This document shows, piece by piece, positions 16,598 through 26,293 of a DNA stretch of 59,558 nucleotides. The DNA lies in assembly GCF_002735305.1 (NCBI RefSeq), contig NZ_PDYG01000087.1, positions 1 to 59,558 on the forward strand, given 5' to 3'. Position 1 is the stretch's first letter. The number at the start of each line of letters is the position of its first letter. The notes beneath the pieces were generated by a model. It saw nothing but the letters and a program-made list of their open reading frames with translations. It had not been told where the DNA came from and did not search any database. Position numbers and translations under genes: made by a program. The stretch comes from Agathobacter ruminis. Its GTDB lineage: Bacteria; Bacillota; Clostridia; Lachnospirales; Lachnospiraceae.

Positions 16598-16614
16598 CAC
16601 GACTTGTAGTCGTG
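16598..16614 (+). promoter_or_regulatory. Small hairpin just before the ribosome site of the orphan gene
   Basis: CACGACT-TGT-AGTCGTG forms a 7-bp stem with a three-base loop, ending eight bases before the GGGAGG of the 97-residue gene. It could be an operator or a 5' leader hairpin. TATAGT at 16590-16595 is a possible -10 without a clear -35. Confidence 0.45.
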
Positions 16615-16632
16615 CATCGAGAGGGAGGCAAT

Positions 16633-16926
16633 ATGGATAAAACAAAAAGAGGCGGGCAGATTGTGATTGAGTGCCCTAGTACCATCTTTCATCTGTATGT
16701 GAATAATCAGGAAGAAATATCTAAGATTGATATTTTCATGCGCAATATCCGTTCGGTAAAGCGTTTGGGAATCAATGATATTTATAATTGGTGCAATCGT
16801 CAGAATATCGCATATAAGACGACATTCCATTATCACAAGGAATCATCAATCTGGCGTAATATGCAATCCTATTATCATTATTCGAGACAGAAATTGAAAT
16901 ATCGTGCAAAATTAAGTACAATATAA
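16633..16926 (+). CDS. Small basic protein of unknown function
   Basis: 97 residues from ATG 16633, with GGGAGG at 16622-16627. No family is recognised. The protein is basic and aromatic-rich, especially in its last third (YHYSRQKLKYRAKL), has two cysteines and no membrane segment or signal peptide. It has its own hairpin upstream and its own terminator downstream, so it appears to be a single-gene unit. A longer in-frame reading begins at TTG 16531 but would cross the leader hairpin and ignore the good ribosome site. Confidence 0.6.
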   Translation: MDKTKRGGQIVIECPSTIFHLYVNNQEEISKIDIFMRNIRSVKRLGINDIYNWCNRQNIAYKTTFHYHKESSIWRNMQSYYHYSRQKLKYRAKLSTI

Positions 16927-16954
16927 AAAGAGTGTCGTATGACACTCTTTTTTT
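16925..16954 (+). terminator. Terminator of the orphan small gene
   Basis: AGAGTGTC at 16929-16936 pairs with GACACTCT at 16941-16948 around GTAT, extended by A and T runs on the two sides. It overlaps the stop codon. Confidence 0.85.
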
Positions 16955-16985
16955 CATGTCAAAAAACAGAGAGGACGAAAAGAAT

Positions 16986-18008
16986 ATGCGTTATCCGAAA
17001 TTTTTACAAGAGCATGGAACCATCGGTTTTGTCGCGCCGTCATTTGGCTGTGTGATGGAGCCGTATCATACATTATTTCAAAATGCATTGTGCCGGTTTG
17101 AACAGATGGGCTATCAGACCAAACTCGGACCGAATGTCTATGCGGACTGCGGGATCGGAATCAGCAATACACCGAAAGCCTGTGCCGACGAATTGATGGA
17201 AGCGTATGAGGATGCGCAAAGCGATATTCTGATTTCCTGTGGGGGAGGCGAATTGATGTGCGAGGTGCTGAGTGAGCTGGATTTCTCTCGTATCAAAAAC
17301 GCAGAGCCGAAGTGGTATCTCGGTTATTCCGACAATACCAATTTTACGTTTTTGTCTACGACGATGCTCGACACGGCAGCTGTCTATGGACCGTGCGCAA
17401 GTGAATTCGGCCAGGAACCTCTGCATGATGCGATGCGAAATGCTCTTGCCGTAATGACCGGAAAGCAATTGCATTTCAAGGGATATGACAAATGGGAACT
17501 GGAACAGCTCAAGGATGCACAGCATCCGCTGGTCGGCTATCATTTAACGGAAGAGTCCAGACCGGTGCTGTATCAATATCACAATCCTGTTTCCGGACGT
17601 CTGGCAGGAGGCTGCCTGGATTGCCTGGCCAATCTGGTCGGCACACGTTTTGACTGCGTGGCGGAATTTAATGAGCGCTATCGGGAAGACGGAATCATCT
17701 GGTTTCTGGAATCCTGTGATCTGAATGTGATGTCGATCCGCCGCGCACTCTGGAATTTGAAAGAGGCCGGCTGGTTCTCGAATGCAAAAGCTTTCCTGAT
17801 TGGACGCCCGGGCTGTTACGGACAGGAAATGATGGGACTGGATCAGTATTCTGCCGTGACTGGCATCTTAGGAGACCTGAATGTTCCTATACTGATGGAT
17901 CTGGATATCGGGCATCTGCCACCGCAGATTCCGATGCTTAGCGGAGCCTGCGCGACCGTGTCTATCACTGACGGAAAATTCGAAATTCAATACACTTTAA
18001 AACCTTAA
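16986..18008 (+). CDS. S66-family carboxypeptidase (LD-carboxypeptidase/MccF-like)
   Basis: 340 residues. The S66 catalytic triad is visible: Ser in LGYSDNTNF, Glu in WFLESCDLNV and His in DIGHLPPQ. The family includes LD-carboxypeptidases of peptidoglycan recycling and MccF enzymes that cleave microcin C-like compounds. The length and GRPG segment fit either, so the substrate stays open. Upstream in-frame starts (16932, 16956) lie in or next to the terminator hairpin and lack ribosome sites; ATG 16986 has GAGG about 11 bases upstream. The last base of its stop is the first base of the large inverted-repeat element. Confidence 0.85.
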   Translation: MRYPKFLQEHGTIGFVAPSFGCVMEPYHTLFQNALCRFEQMGYQTKLGPNVYADCGIGISNTPKACADELMEAYEDAQSDILISCGGGELMCEVLSELDFSRIKNAEPKWYLGYSDNTNFTFLSTTMLDTAAVYGPCASEFGQEPLHDAMRNALAVMTGKQLHFKGYDKWELEQLKDAQHPLVGYHLTEESRPVLYQYHNPVSGRLAGGCLDCLANLVGTRFDCVAEFNERYREDGIIWFLESCDLNVMSIRRALWNLKEAGWFSNAKAFLIGRPGCYGQEMMGLDQYSAVTGILGDLNVPILMDLDIGHLPPQIPMLSGACATVSITDGKFEIQYTLKP

Positions 18009-18438
18009 TGTTACCATTCACAGTCTGTTTTATGATAAACATCCTCGCCCCATAGCCCCGGTAACCCTTCACTTTGCAAGAATATTTTGGTTTTCTAATA
18101 TACAAAGGCTCGCATCTTGATTGACATATGTCTTTTGAATGCCTGTACAATTTTGAAAAAAGTTTTATGGTTGGCGGACACCCAAAACTTTCGGATATGT
18201 ACTTCTCATCTAAAGGATACCCGGGTGAATTGGAGTGAGCCCTAGTGAAATAAACAACAAACTAGGTGTCCGCCACTTCATAAACCTTTTTTCAAAATGG
18301 TTCATTCATCAAAAGACACATGTGTAATGCTCGCCTTTTGCATATTGAAAACCTTAAATATTCGCAAAATGGTGAAGGGTTACTGGGGCTATGGGGCGAG
18401 GATGTTACAGCATTATCACAAACTGTGAATGGTAACAT
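18008..18438. repeat. 431-bp non-coding palindromic element (MITE-like), copy 1
   Basis: The outer ends are perfect 17-bp inverted repeats (18008-18024 and 18422-18438). The arms stay complementary, imperfectly, for about 170 bp each, down to GGCGGACACC at 18173-18182 and its complement at 18265-18274. A core of 82 bases at 18183-18264 contains CTAAAGGATACCCGGGT. No credible open reading frame lies inside, and there is no transposase. It fills most of the 503-base gap between the S66 peptidase and plsX. A related copy lies at the window's right end. Most likely a non-autonomous mobile or palindromic repeat; a structured RNA is the alternative. Confidence 0.85.
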
Positions 18439-18450
18439 CATAACATGGCA

Positions 18451-18479
18451 TTGATTTATAAACGCATTTATAGTATATT
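18451..18479 (+). promoter_or_regulatory. Promoter of plsX-acpP
   Basis: TTGATT at 18451-18456 and TATATT at 18474-18479, spacer 17 bases, directly after the palindromic element and about 20 bases before the GGGAGGTG ribosome site. Confidence 0.65.
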
Positions 18480-18511
18480 TTCATGTAGATGTGTGATAGG
18501 GAGGTGTAATC

Positions 18512-19534
18512 ATGCCTGAAACAATTAGAATCTGCGTAGATGCGATGGGAGGCGACAATGCTCCGGCTGCACCGGTACAGGGGGCAGTGGATGCAGTCAG
18601 ACTTCGCAATGACATTAAGATTTTCCTGGTGGGACAGGAAGATGTGGTTAGCGCAGAATTGGCAAAATACGAATATCCGAATGATCAGATTGAGGTGGTG
18701 AATGCGACCGAGATTATCGAGATGGCTGAGCATCCGGTGAATGCCATTCGAAAGAAAAAAGATTCTTCGATGGTAGTGGGAATGAAAATGGTAAGAGATA
18801 AGCAGGCTGATGCATTTATTTCTGCCGGAAGTACCGGAGCAACTCTCGTGGGAGGACAGACAATTGTCGGACGTATTCCGGGGGTAAAGAGACCGCCGCT
18901 TGCACCGCTTTTGCCGACGGAGAACGGAGTATCGCTTCTGATTGACTGCGGTGCCAATGTGGATGCGAGACCGGGACATCTTGTGACATTTGCAAAGATG
19001 GGTTCCATTTATATGAAACATATTGTGGGCATTGAGAATCCGCGTGTCGCAATTGTAAATATCGGAACCGAAGAAGAAAAAGGAAATGCGCTTGTAAAAG
19101 AGACATATCCATTATTAAAAGAATGTAAGGACATTAATTTTGTCGGAAGTATAGAATCGCGTGAAATCCCGCATGGAGCTGCAGATGTCATTGTCTGTGA
19201 GGCATTTACGGGAAATGTCATTTTAAAGCTTTATGAAGGATTGAGCCAGACCCTGATTTCAGTGATTAAGGGCGGTTTGATGAGTACTTTAAAATCCAAG
19301 ATCGGTGCGGCACTTGCATTGCCGGCTTTGAAAAAGACCATCAAATCTTTTGACGCATCCACCTATGGCGGAGCACCGCTTCTGGGATTGAACGGATTGG
19401 TAGTCAAGACACATGGTAATTCCAAGAATACCGAAATCAAGAATGCGATTTTCCAATGTGTTGCATTTTCGGAAAATCAAATCAATCAAAAGATGAAAGA
19501 GTTGCTTACTGCCGATGACGGGGCAGAAGAATAA
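18512..19534 (+). CDS. plsX: Phosphate acyltransferase PlsX
   Basis: Makes acyl-phosphate from acyl-ACP and phosphate, the donor used by PlsY in phosphatidic acid synthesis; a peripheral cytoplasmic enzyme. 340 residues, starting RICVDAMGGDNAPAAPVQG, with GSTGATLVGGQ, a conserved ALLP-like segment (PLLPTENG), DCGANVDARP and the C-terminal YGGAPLLGLNG. GGGAGGTG precedes the ATG. Followed by acpP, and plsY occurs later in the window at 44685. Confidence 0.96.
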   Translation: MPETIRICVDAMGGDNAPAAPVQGAVDAVRLRNDIKIFLVGQEDVVSAELAKYEYPNDQIEVVNATEIIEMAEHPVNAIRKKKDSSMVVGMKMVRDKQADAFISAGSTGATLVGGQTIVGRIPGVKRPPLAPLLPTENGVSLLIDCGANVDARPGHLVTFAKMGSIYMKHIVGIENPRVAIVNIGTEEEKGNALVKETYPLLKECKDINFVGSIESREIPHGAADVIVCEAFTGNVILKLYEGLSQTLISVIKGGLMSTLKSKIGAALALPALKKTIKSFDASTYGGAPLLGLNGLVVKTHGNSKNTEIKNAIFQCVAFSENQINQKMKELLTADDGAEE

Positions 19535-19562
19535 TAAATCAGTATAAAGAGAGGTTAAAATT

Positions 19563-19793
19563 ATGGAACTTGAAAAATTAAAGAAGATTATTGCCGACAC
19601 CATGAATACGGACGAAAACGAGATTACACTGGATACCACATTTACAGATGACCTCGGTGCAGATTCGCTGGATGTATTCCAGATTATTATGGGAATTGAA
19701 GAGGAATTCGGAATTGAAATTCCAAACGAAGAAGCAGAGAAGATTTCTACTGTCGGAGATGCGGTAGAAGCAATCAAATCCGCAATCTCATAA
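19563..19793 (+). CDS. acpP: Acyl carrier protein
   Basis: 76-residue acidic helical carrier. The Ser in GADSLDVFQIIM is the site for the 4'-phosphopantetheine arm. It shuttles acyl chains in fatty-acid synthesis and is the PlsX substrate carrier. GAGAGG lies before the ATG, and the gene sits 28 bases after plsX. Confidence 0.97.
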   Translation: MELEKLKKIIADTMNTDENEITLDTTFTDDLGADSLDVFQIIMGIEEEFGIEIPNEEAEKISTVGDAVEAIKSAIS

Positions 19794-19810
19794 ACATAGA
19801 ATGATTTTGC

Positions 19811-19844
19811 AGACTCTCGCGGCGAAAATGCCCGAGAGTCTTTT
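19811..19844 (+). terminator. Hairpin after acpP (terminator or attenuator before rnc)
   Basis: AGACTCTCG at 19811-19819 pairs perfectly with 19833-19841, followed by a run of only four T. It may partly separate the abundant acpP message from rnc-smc-ftsY. Confidence 0.65.
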
Positions 19845-19867
19845 GCGCGTTATTTGGAGGAACAATT

Positions 19868-20554
19868 ATGAACGAAGCAGAATTGCAGGAGACCATTGGA
19901 TATCATTTTCAAAATCAGGGACTGCTGAGACAGGCGTTGACACATAGCTCATATGCCAACGAAAAACATATGAAAAAAGGTATGGACAATGAGCGCCTGG
20001 AATTTTTGGGAGATGCGGTACTCGAGTTGATTTCGAGTGAATTTTTATATTTGAATTATCCGGATTTGCCGGAAGGAGAGTTGACGCGATTACGCGCAAG
20101 CATTGTCTGTGAGCCGACACTTGCACTTTGCACCAAGCAGATGGACCTGGGCAAATATCTCTATCTTGGAAAAGGGGAGAACCAGACCGGGGGCAGACTG
20201 CGCAAATCAGTCTTGTCGGATGCACTCGAAGCGGTAATCGGAGCCATCTATTTGGATGGTGGTTTTGCTAATGCAAAAGAATTTGTGTTAAAATACATCC
20301 TGACGGATATTGAGCATAAAAAACTCTTTTATGATAGCAAGACCATCCTGCAGGAAGTTGTGCAGGGAATGCATAAGGTTCTATCTTATGAATTGATTGC
20401 TGAGAGCGGACCGGATCATGATAAGCACTTTCAGGTGGCTGCCCTGATTGACGGAAAAGAGATTTCCAGGGGCGAAGGCCATACCAAAAAAGGTGCGGAA
20501 CAGGAAGCCGCTTATGCAGCGCTTCTTCAATTAAAAGCAGAATCAGGGGATTAG
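19868..20554 (+). CDS. rnc: Ribonuclease III
   Basis: Cuts double-stranded RNA in rRNA maturation and antisense decay. 228 residues: catalytic domain with the signature NERLEFLGDAVL and the later metal-binding region around SDALEAVIGAIYLDGG, then a C-terminal dsRNA-binding domain (YELIAESGPDHDKHF, KKGAEQEAAYAAL). GGAGG is a few bases before the ATG. smc follows three bases after the stop. Confidence 0.96.
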   Translation: MNEAELQETIGYHFQNQGLLRQALTHSSYANEKHMKKGMDNERLEFLGDAVLELISSEFLYLNYPDLPEGELTRLRASIVCEPTLALCTKQMDLGKYLYLGKGENQTGGRLRKSVLSDALEAVIGAIYLDGGFANAKEFVLKYILTDIEHKKLFYDSKTILQEVVQGMHKVLSYELIAESGPDHDKHFQVAALIDGKEISRGEGHTKKGAEQEAAYAALLQLKAESGD

Positions 20555-20557
20555 TGA

Positions 20558-23500
20558 ATGTATTTAAAATGTTTGGAAGTGCATGGGTTTAAATCCTTTG
20601 CAAACAAGATTGTATTCGATTTTCACAACGGAATAACCGGAATTGTCGGACCAAACGGATCCGGAAAAAGTAATGTAGCAGATGCCGTGAGATGGGTATT
20701 GGGCGAACAGAGTGCAAAGCAGCTGCGTGGTGCTTCCATGCAGGATGTTATCTTTGCGGGAACCGAAAACCGCAATCCGCAAAGCTATGCTTATGTTGCC
20801 ATTACACTGGACAATTCCGATCATCAGCTGGCACTTGACTACGAGGAAGTGACCATTGCCCGCCGTGTATATCGCTCGGGAGAGAGTGAATATCTGATTA
20901 ACGGCAATGTCTGCCGTATGAAAGATGTCAAAGAACTTTTTTATGATACAGGTATCGGAAAAGAAGGATATTCCATCATCGGACAGGGTCAGATTGATCG
21001 TATTTTGAGTAATAAACCGGAAGAACGCCGTGAACTGTTTGATGAGGCTGCCGGTATTGTCAAATTTAAACAGAGAAAGAATGAGACACAGAAACAGCTC
21101 GAGAATGAGCGCGAGAATCTGGTTCGTGTCAATGATATTTTAGCCGAGCTGGAGCGCCAGGTCGGCCCGTTGGAGCGCCAGTCGGAAAAGGCAAAAACCT
21201 ATCTGAAAAAGCGTGAAGAATTAAAAACCTATGATATCAATATGTTCCTACTGGAATCCGCAAGAATTCGCGGCATGCAGGAGCAGACCGACAGTAATTT
21301 TGCAATTGCGGACAAAGAACTGGCAGAGGTCAAGGAACAACATGAAACAATCAAAGGTGAATATGAGAATTTAAAAGAAGAGATTGCATTGCTCGAAAGC
21401 AATATTACGCGCGTGCAGGAAGAAATCAATCAGTCTTCTGTCACCAAGCAAAGACTGGAAAACCAGATTGAATTGTTGCAGGAACAGATTCATACCGCGG
21501 AAATGACCGACGAGCATCTCTCCGGTCGCTTGCAGGCAATTGATGCAGATAAGGCAGAGCGTGAAAAGGAAAAGAGCGAATACGAGAGCAAACGGGCAGC
21601 ATTTGATGAAAAGAATGCGCTGATTGCAGAACGCAAGCAGACCGCACAGGAAGAACTGGCTGCCATTCAGCAGGAAATTGCCAGATGCAATACCGGCATC
21701 GAAAACGGACAGGCGGAGATGATTCGCCTTTTGAACAACAAGGCATCCATCAAAGCGCGTCAGCAGAAAATGGATACCATGCTCGAGCAGACCAATATCC
21801 AGAAAGCACAGCTGAATCAGCGCCTGCTTTCCCGCAAGAGCCGTGAGGCTGAGCAGGAAACCTATTTTGCACAGACTGAGCAGGAATTTCAGGAGATTGC
21901 AAAGCGGCTGGAGGAAAAGAAGGCCGAAGAGAAAAAACTGTCGGAAAAGGACAAAGAGTGGAAGACCAAGGCGCAGGAAAATGCACAGGAAATTCAAACC
22001 GTTCGACTTGAGCAAAACAAGATTGAGACGCGTCTGGAATCGCTGCGCAATATTGCGGAGCGCTATGAAGGCTATGGCAACAGTACGCGCCGTGTCATGG
22101 AACAGAAAGACTCGAACCCGGGTGTATTGGGCGTCGTGTCGGATCTGATTTCCACCGACAAAAAATATGAGACTGCGATTGAGACCGCGCTTGGCGGAAA
22201 TATTCAAAATATTGTTACGGAAGATGAACAGTGTGCAAAGAAAATGATTGCATTCTTAAAGGAAAACCGTCTCGGACGTGCGACCTTCCTTCCGTTGACT
22301 TCCGTGCGCGCAAGTCATAATGACAAAAATAAAGACTCGTTGAAGGAGCCGGGCGTACTCGGCATCGCAAGCGAACTGGTAAAATGCGATGACAAATATC
22401 GTGAAGTTGCAGCCTATCTGCTTGGCAGAGTGCTTGTGGTGGATACCGTTGAGCACGCGCTTGCACTCGCAAAGAAAAATCATTACAGCCAGCATATGGT
22501 TACGCTCGAAGGTGAATATTTAAGTCCGGGTGGTTCCTTGACCGGTGGTGCCTTTAAGAACAATTCCAATTTGCTTGGCCGCAAACGCGAACTCGATGAT
22601 ATGAAAAAGCGTCTGGCTGATTTGCAAAAGGAAGGAGAAAAGCTTCTGGCACGCAAAGATGAGATTGAGATGGCCAGAGCACTCGGGGAAGAGGAACTGA
22701 ATGAGGTGCGTATCGCACTCCAAAAACTCCTGCTTGAGGAAAATACGGCAAAATTAAATTTTGAACAGGCCAAAAAGCGTAAAGAAGAAAGCGACCAGGC
22801 CTATGAATCGCTGCGCAACGAGACTGCCGAACTGGATGGAAACATTCGCGAAATTACTGCCGAAAAGCAAAAAATCGAGGATGAGGAAGCCTATGCAAAG
22901 CGCAGAGAATCTGAGATTGCGGAAGAAAAAGAAGAATTTGCACGCATTATCAAGGAGCAAAGCGCACTCGAGGAAGCCGCAACTTCCAAATTATCCGAAA
23001 TCTCTCTTGAAGAGGCCAATATTGTACAGCGCGTAGGATTTGTGAATGAAAATATTGAGCGTTTGAATCGTGAAATTGCAAAACTGGATACCGAGCGTGA
23101 AGATTTGATCGAGGGAGCCAAAACCGCAAAATCCGATGTAGAGCAGAAACGCAAGAATATCGAGGAGATTCAGCAGACAATTGCAAGCGGCAATGACATT
23201 TTTGCACAATTAAGTGATAGTCTGAGAAAAGCCCGCGCGGATAAAGAAGAAAAAACTGAAATTTACAGTGGATTTTTCCAAAAGCAGGAAGATATCAGCA
23301 AGCGTGAGACCGACCTGGAAAAAGAAATTGTCCGTCTGTCTACGCAACAGGAAAAATTAAAAGAAGCATTGGATTATCAGACGAATTACATCTGGGAAAC
23401 CTATGAATTGTCTCCACATGCGGCAGAAGAATTGCGCAATGAGGAATATGATGATTTGGCTGCATTGAAAAAGCTGATTTCCCGTATTCGTGATGAGATT

Positions 23501-24118
23501 CGTTCTCTCGGAGATGTCAATGTCAATGCAATTGAAGAATATAAAGAAGTATCCGAGCGATATGAATTTTTAAAGAATCAGCATGACGATCTGATCATTG
23601 CGGAGGAGCGTCTGGTTGATATCATCGAAGAACTTGACGAAGGAATGCGCAAGCAGTTCACCGAAAAGTTTGCGGATATCCAGAAAGAATTTGACAAGAC
23701 CTTTAAACATCTGTTTGGAGGTGGCCATGGAACACTCGAATTGCAGGAGGATGAGGATATCCTTGAGGCAGGCATTCGCGTCATCGCACAGCCGCCGGGA
23801 AAGAAACTGCAGAATATGATGCAGCTGTCCGGTGGAGAGAAGGCATTGACTGCGATTGCATTGTTGTTTGCAATTCAGGCATTGAAACCGTCTCCGTTCT
23901 GTCTGCTCGATGAGATTGAGGCGGCACTCGATGATTCGAATGTCGTTCGCTATGCCGGCTATCTGAAGAAGCTGACAAAGGATACACAGTTTATTGTCAT
24001 TACGCACCGCCGTGGTACGATGAATGCGGCAGACCGACTGTATGGTATTACCATGCAGGAGAAGGGTGTATCAACATTGGTATCCGTAAACCTGATCGAA
24101 AATGATTTGGAGGAGTAA
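20558..24118 (+). CDS. smc: Chromosome partition protein SMC
   Basis: Condensin ATPase, 1186 residues, the usual size. N-terminal head with FKSFANK and Walker A GPNGSGKSN, long coiled coil, hinge at about 520-640 (GVLGVVSDLI onward), returning coiled coil, then C-terminal head with signature LSGGEKALTAIALL and Walker B CLLDEIEAALDD. Works with ScpA and ScpB, not in this window. Placed between rnc and ftsY as in many Firmicutes, with spacing of 3 and 5 bases. Confidence 0.97.
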   Translation: MYLKCLEVHGFKSFANKIVFDFHNGITGIVGPNGSGKSNVADAVRWVLGEQSAKQLRGASMQDVIFAGTENRNPQSYAYVAITLDNSDHQLALDYEEVTIARRVYRSGESEYLINGNVCRMKDVKELFYDTGIGKEGYSIIGQGQIDRILSNKPEERRELFDEAAGIVKFKQRKNETQKQLENERENLVRVNDILAELERQVGPLERQSEKAKTYLKKREELKTYDINMFLLESARIRGMQEQTDSNFAIADKELAEVKEQHETIKGEYENLKEEIALLESNITRVQEEINQSSVTKQRLENQIELLQEQIHTAEMTDEHLSGRLQAIDADKAEREKEKSEYESKRAAFDEKNALIAERKQTAQEELAAIQQEIARCNTGIENGQAEMIRLLNNKASIKARQQKMDTMLEQTNIQKAQLNQRLLSRKSREAEQETYFAQTEQEFQEIAKRLEEKKAEEKKLSEKDKEWKTKAQENAQEIQTVRLEQNKIETRLESLRNIAERYEGYGNSTRRVMEQKDSNPGVLGVVSDLISTDKKYETAIETALGGNIQNIVTEDEQCAKKMIAFLKENRLGRATFLPLTSVRASHNDKNKDSLKEPGVLGIASELVKCDDKYREVAAYLLGRVLVVDTVEHALALAKKNHYSQHMVTLEGEYLSPGGSLTGGAFKNNSNLLGRKRELDDMKKRLADLQKEGEKLLARKDEIEMARALGEEELNEVRIALQKLLLEENTAKLNFEQAKKRKEESDQAYESLRNETAELDGNIREITAEKQKIEDEEAYAKRRESEIAEEKEEFARIIKEQSALEEAATSKLSEISLEEANIVQRVGFVNENIERLNREIAKLDTEREDLIEGAKTAKSDVEQKRKNIEEIQQTIASGNDIFAQLSDSLRKARADKEEKTEIYSGFFQKQEDISKRETDLEKEIVRLSTQQEKLKEALDYQTNYIWETYELSPHAAEELRNEEYDDLAALKKLISRIRDEIRSLGDVNVNAIEEYKEVSERYEFLKNQHDDLIIAEERLVDIIEELDEGMRKQFTEKFADIQKEFDKTFKHLFGGGHGTLELQEDEDILEAGIRVIAQPPGKKLQNMMQLSGGEKALTAIALLFAIQALKPSPFCLLDEIEAALDDSNVVRYAGYLKKLTKDTQFIVITHRRGTMNAADRLYGITMQEKGVSTLVSVNLIENDLEE

Positions 24119-24123
24119 CCATC

Positions 24124-25056
24124 ATGGCAGAAGAAAAGAAAAAAGGATTTTTCGGCCGACTGGTTCAGGGGCTGACCAAAACCAGAGATAATATTGTATC
24201 CGGACTGGACAGTATTTTCAGCGGCTTTTCAAAAATCGATGATGACTTTTATGAAGAACTCGAAGAGATTCTGATTATGGGAGATCTGGGCGTTCGCGCA
24301 ACTGAGGAAATCCTGGATTCTCTCCGCGAGAAAGTCAAGGAACAACATATCAAAGAGCCGGCAGAGTGCAAACAGCTCCTGATTGACAGCATCAAGGAGC
24401 AAATGCAGGTTGAGAAGGCGGCATATCGCTTTGAAACGGAAAAATCGGTCGTACTGGTCGTAGGCGTCAATGGCGTGGGCAAGACCACCACAATTGGCAA
24501 ACTGGCCGGAAAACTGACCGCAGAAGGCAAGAAAGTCATTCTGGCAGGCGCCGATACCTTCCGCGCTGCAGCCGGAGAACAGCTGAAAGAATGGGCAAAC
24601 CGTGGTGGCGTACAGATGGTTGGCGGCACCGAAGGCGCAGATCCGGGTTCGGTGGTCTTTGATGCGATTGCAGCAGCAAAAGCCAGATCGGCGGACGTCC
24701 TGCTGGTGGATACTGCAGGTCGCCTTCATAACAAGAAAAATCTGATGAATGAGCTTGGCAAAATCAATAAGATTCTTGAGAATGAATATCCGGATGCATT
24801 CCGTGAGACACTTGTTGTCCTGGATGCGACAACCGGACAGAATGCGCTGGCACAGGCCAGAGAATTCTCGGAAGTGACCAATATCACAGGAATTGTATTG
24901 ACCAAGATGGACGGAACCGCAAAAGGAGGAATCGCGGTTGCGATTCAATCCGAACTGTCGGTACCGGTAAAATATATCGGAGTCGGAGAGACCATTGATG
25001 ATTTGGAAAAATTTGATTCCGATGCATTTGTAGAGGCGTTGTTTTCACAGAATTAG
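24124..25056 (+). CDS. ftsY: Signal recognition particle receptor FtsY
   Basis: GTPase that docks SRP-ribosome complexes at the membrane. 310 residues with a short basic/amphipathic N-terminus (GFFGRLVQGLTKTRDN), the four-helix N domain, and the NG GTPase domain: GVNGVGKTTT, DTFRAAA, DTAGRL, TKMDGTAKGG. There is no long acidic A domain, as usual in Firmicutes. Its partner Ffh is encoded at 28619. Confidence 0.97.
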   Translation: MAEEKKKGFFGRLVQGLTKTRDNIVSGLDSIFSGFSKIDDDFYEELEEILIMGDLGVRATEEILDSLREKVKEQHIKEPAECKQLLIDSIKEQMQVEKAAYRFETEKSVVLVVGVNGVGKTTTIGKLAGKLTAEGKKVILAGADTFRAAAGEQLKEWANRGGVQMVGGTEGADPGSVVFDAIAAAKARSADVLLVDTAGRLHNKKNLMNELGKINKILENEYPDAFRETLVVLDATTGQNALAQAREFSEVTNITGIVLTKMDGTAKGGIAVAIQSELSVPVKYIGVGETIDDLEKFDSDAFVEALFSQN

Positions 25057-25070
25057 TCAGAGGTATAAAG

Positions 25071-26282
25071 ATGTTAACATTGGACAAGTTTGAAGAAGCA
25101 AGTGAAAAGGTCAAAGAAGTCACACTTGAGACCAAATTGATTTACAGTGATTTCTTAAGTGAGCAAAGCGGAAATAAAGTATATTTGAAACCGGAAAATA
25201 TGCAATTTACCGGTGCGTATAAGGTGCGCGGCGCCTATTACAAAATCAGCACGCTTTCCGAGGAAGAGCGCGCGAGAGGACTGATTACCGCATCTGCGGG
25301 CAATCATGCACAGGGCGTTGCCTATGCAGCAAAATGCTACGGCTGCAAAGCAGTCATTGTCATGCCGACCACGACTCCGCTCATCAAAGTCAATCGCACC
25401 AAAAATTACGGAGCGGAAGTGGTATTATACGGAGATGTCTATGATGAAGCCTGTGCTTATGCACTAGAGCTGGCAGCAAAAGAAGGCTATACCTTTATCC
25501 ATCCGTTTGACGATCCTGCGGTTGCAACCGGACAGGGAACCATTGCGATGGAAATCTTCAAAGAATTACCGCTTGTGGAATATATTCTTGTTCCAATCGG
25601 AGGCGGTGGACTGGCAACAGGTGTTTCTACCCTTGCCAAATTGCTGAATCCAAAGATTAAAGTGATCGGTGTGGAACCTGCCGGAGCTGCATGCATGAGT
25701 GCTTCGTTCCGTGCGGGAAAAGTGACGACCTTAGATGGCGTCAATACCATTGCGGACGGTACGGCGGTCAAGACACCGGGCGAAAAGATTTTCCCGTATA
25801 TCCAAAAGAATCTGGATGAGATTATCACCGTGGATGATGATGAACTGATTACTGCATTTTTGGACATGGTGGAAAATCATAAGATGATTGTTGAAAATTC
25901 CGGATTGCTGACAGTTGCGGCTTTAAAGCATCTGAATGTCCGCGATAAGCGTGTGGTATCGATCTTGAGCGGCGGAAATATGGATGTGATCACCATGAGT
26001 TCGGTGGTACAGCAGGGATTAATTTTCCGCGATCGTATTTTCACCGTTTCGGTATTACTGCCGGATAAGCCGGGTGAACTGGCAAAGGTGTCTGACATTC
26101 TTGCAAAGGAGCAGGGCAATGTCATTAAGCTTGAACATAACCAGTTTGTGACGACCAACAGAAGTGCTGCAGTTGAACTGCGAATCACCTTGGAAAGCTT
26201 CGGAACCGAACATAAGGAACAGATTCTGGATGCCCTGGAAAAGAAGGGCTACAAGCCGAAAGTGGTACGCACATCGATTTAA
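25071..26282 (+). CDS. ilvA: Threonine ammonia-lyase with ACT-like C-terminus
   Basis: PLP enzyme turning threonine into 2-oxobutyrate and ammonia. 403 residues; the PLP lysine is in TGAYKVRGA, with [11 protein letters not shown] and the PLP-phosphate loop GGGGLATGV. The C-terminal 75 residues form one ACT-like domain ([17 protein letters not shown]). This single-ACT form occurs both in biosynthetic and in catabolic (TdcB-like) enzymes. Isoleucine synthesis is favoured by ilvBN in the same window, but they are 22 kb apart. It starts 14 bases after ftsY. Confidence 0.9.
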   Translation: MLTLDKFEEASEKVKEVTLETKLIYSDFLSEQSGNKVYLKPENMQFTGAYKVRGAYYKISTLSEEERARGLITASAGNHAQGVAYAAKCYGCKAVIVMPTTTPLIKVNRTKNYGAEVVLYGDVYDEACAYALELAAKEGYTFIHPFDDPAVATGQGTIAMEIFKELPLVEYILVPIGGGGLATGVSTLAKLLNPKIKVIGVEPAGAACMSASFRAGKVTTLDGVNTIADGTAVKTPGEKIFPYIQKNLDEIITVDDDELITAFLDMVENHKMIVENSGLLTVAALKHLNVRDKRVVSILSGGNMDVITMSSVVQQGLIFRDRIFTVSVLLPDKPGELAKVSDILAKEQGNVIKLEHNQFVTTNRSAAVELRITLESFGTEHKEQILDALEKKGYKPKVVRTSI

Positions 26283-26293
26283 CAGGAGTGAAT

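Noticed and set aside
18008-18438. Complete insertion sequence
   Set aside because: Inverted ends are present but no transposase frame exists inside, so it is listed only as a non-coding repeat.
21371-22207. 278-codon open frame on the minus strand inside smc
   Set aside because: Antisense shadow of the smc coiled coil; no ribosome site, Leu/Phe-rich translation and no family resemblance.
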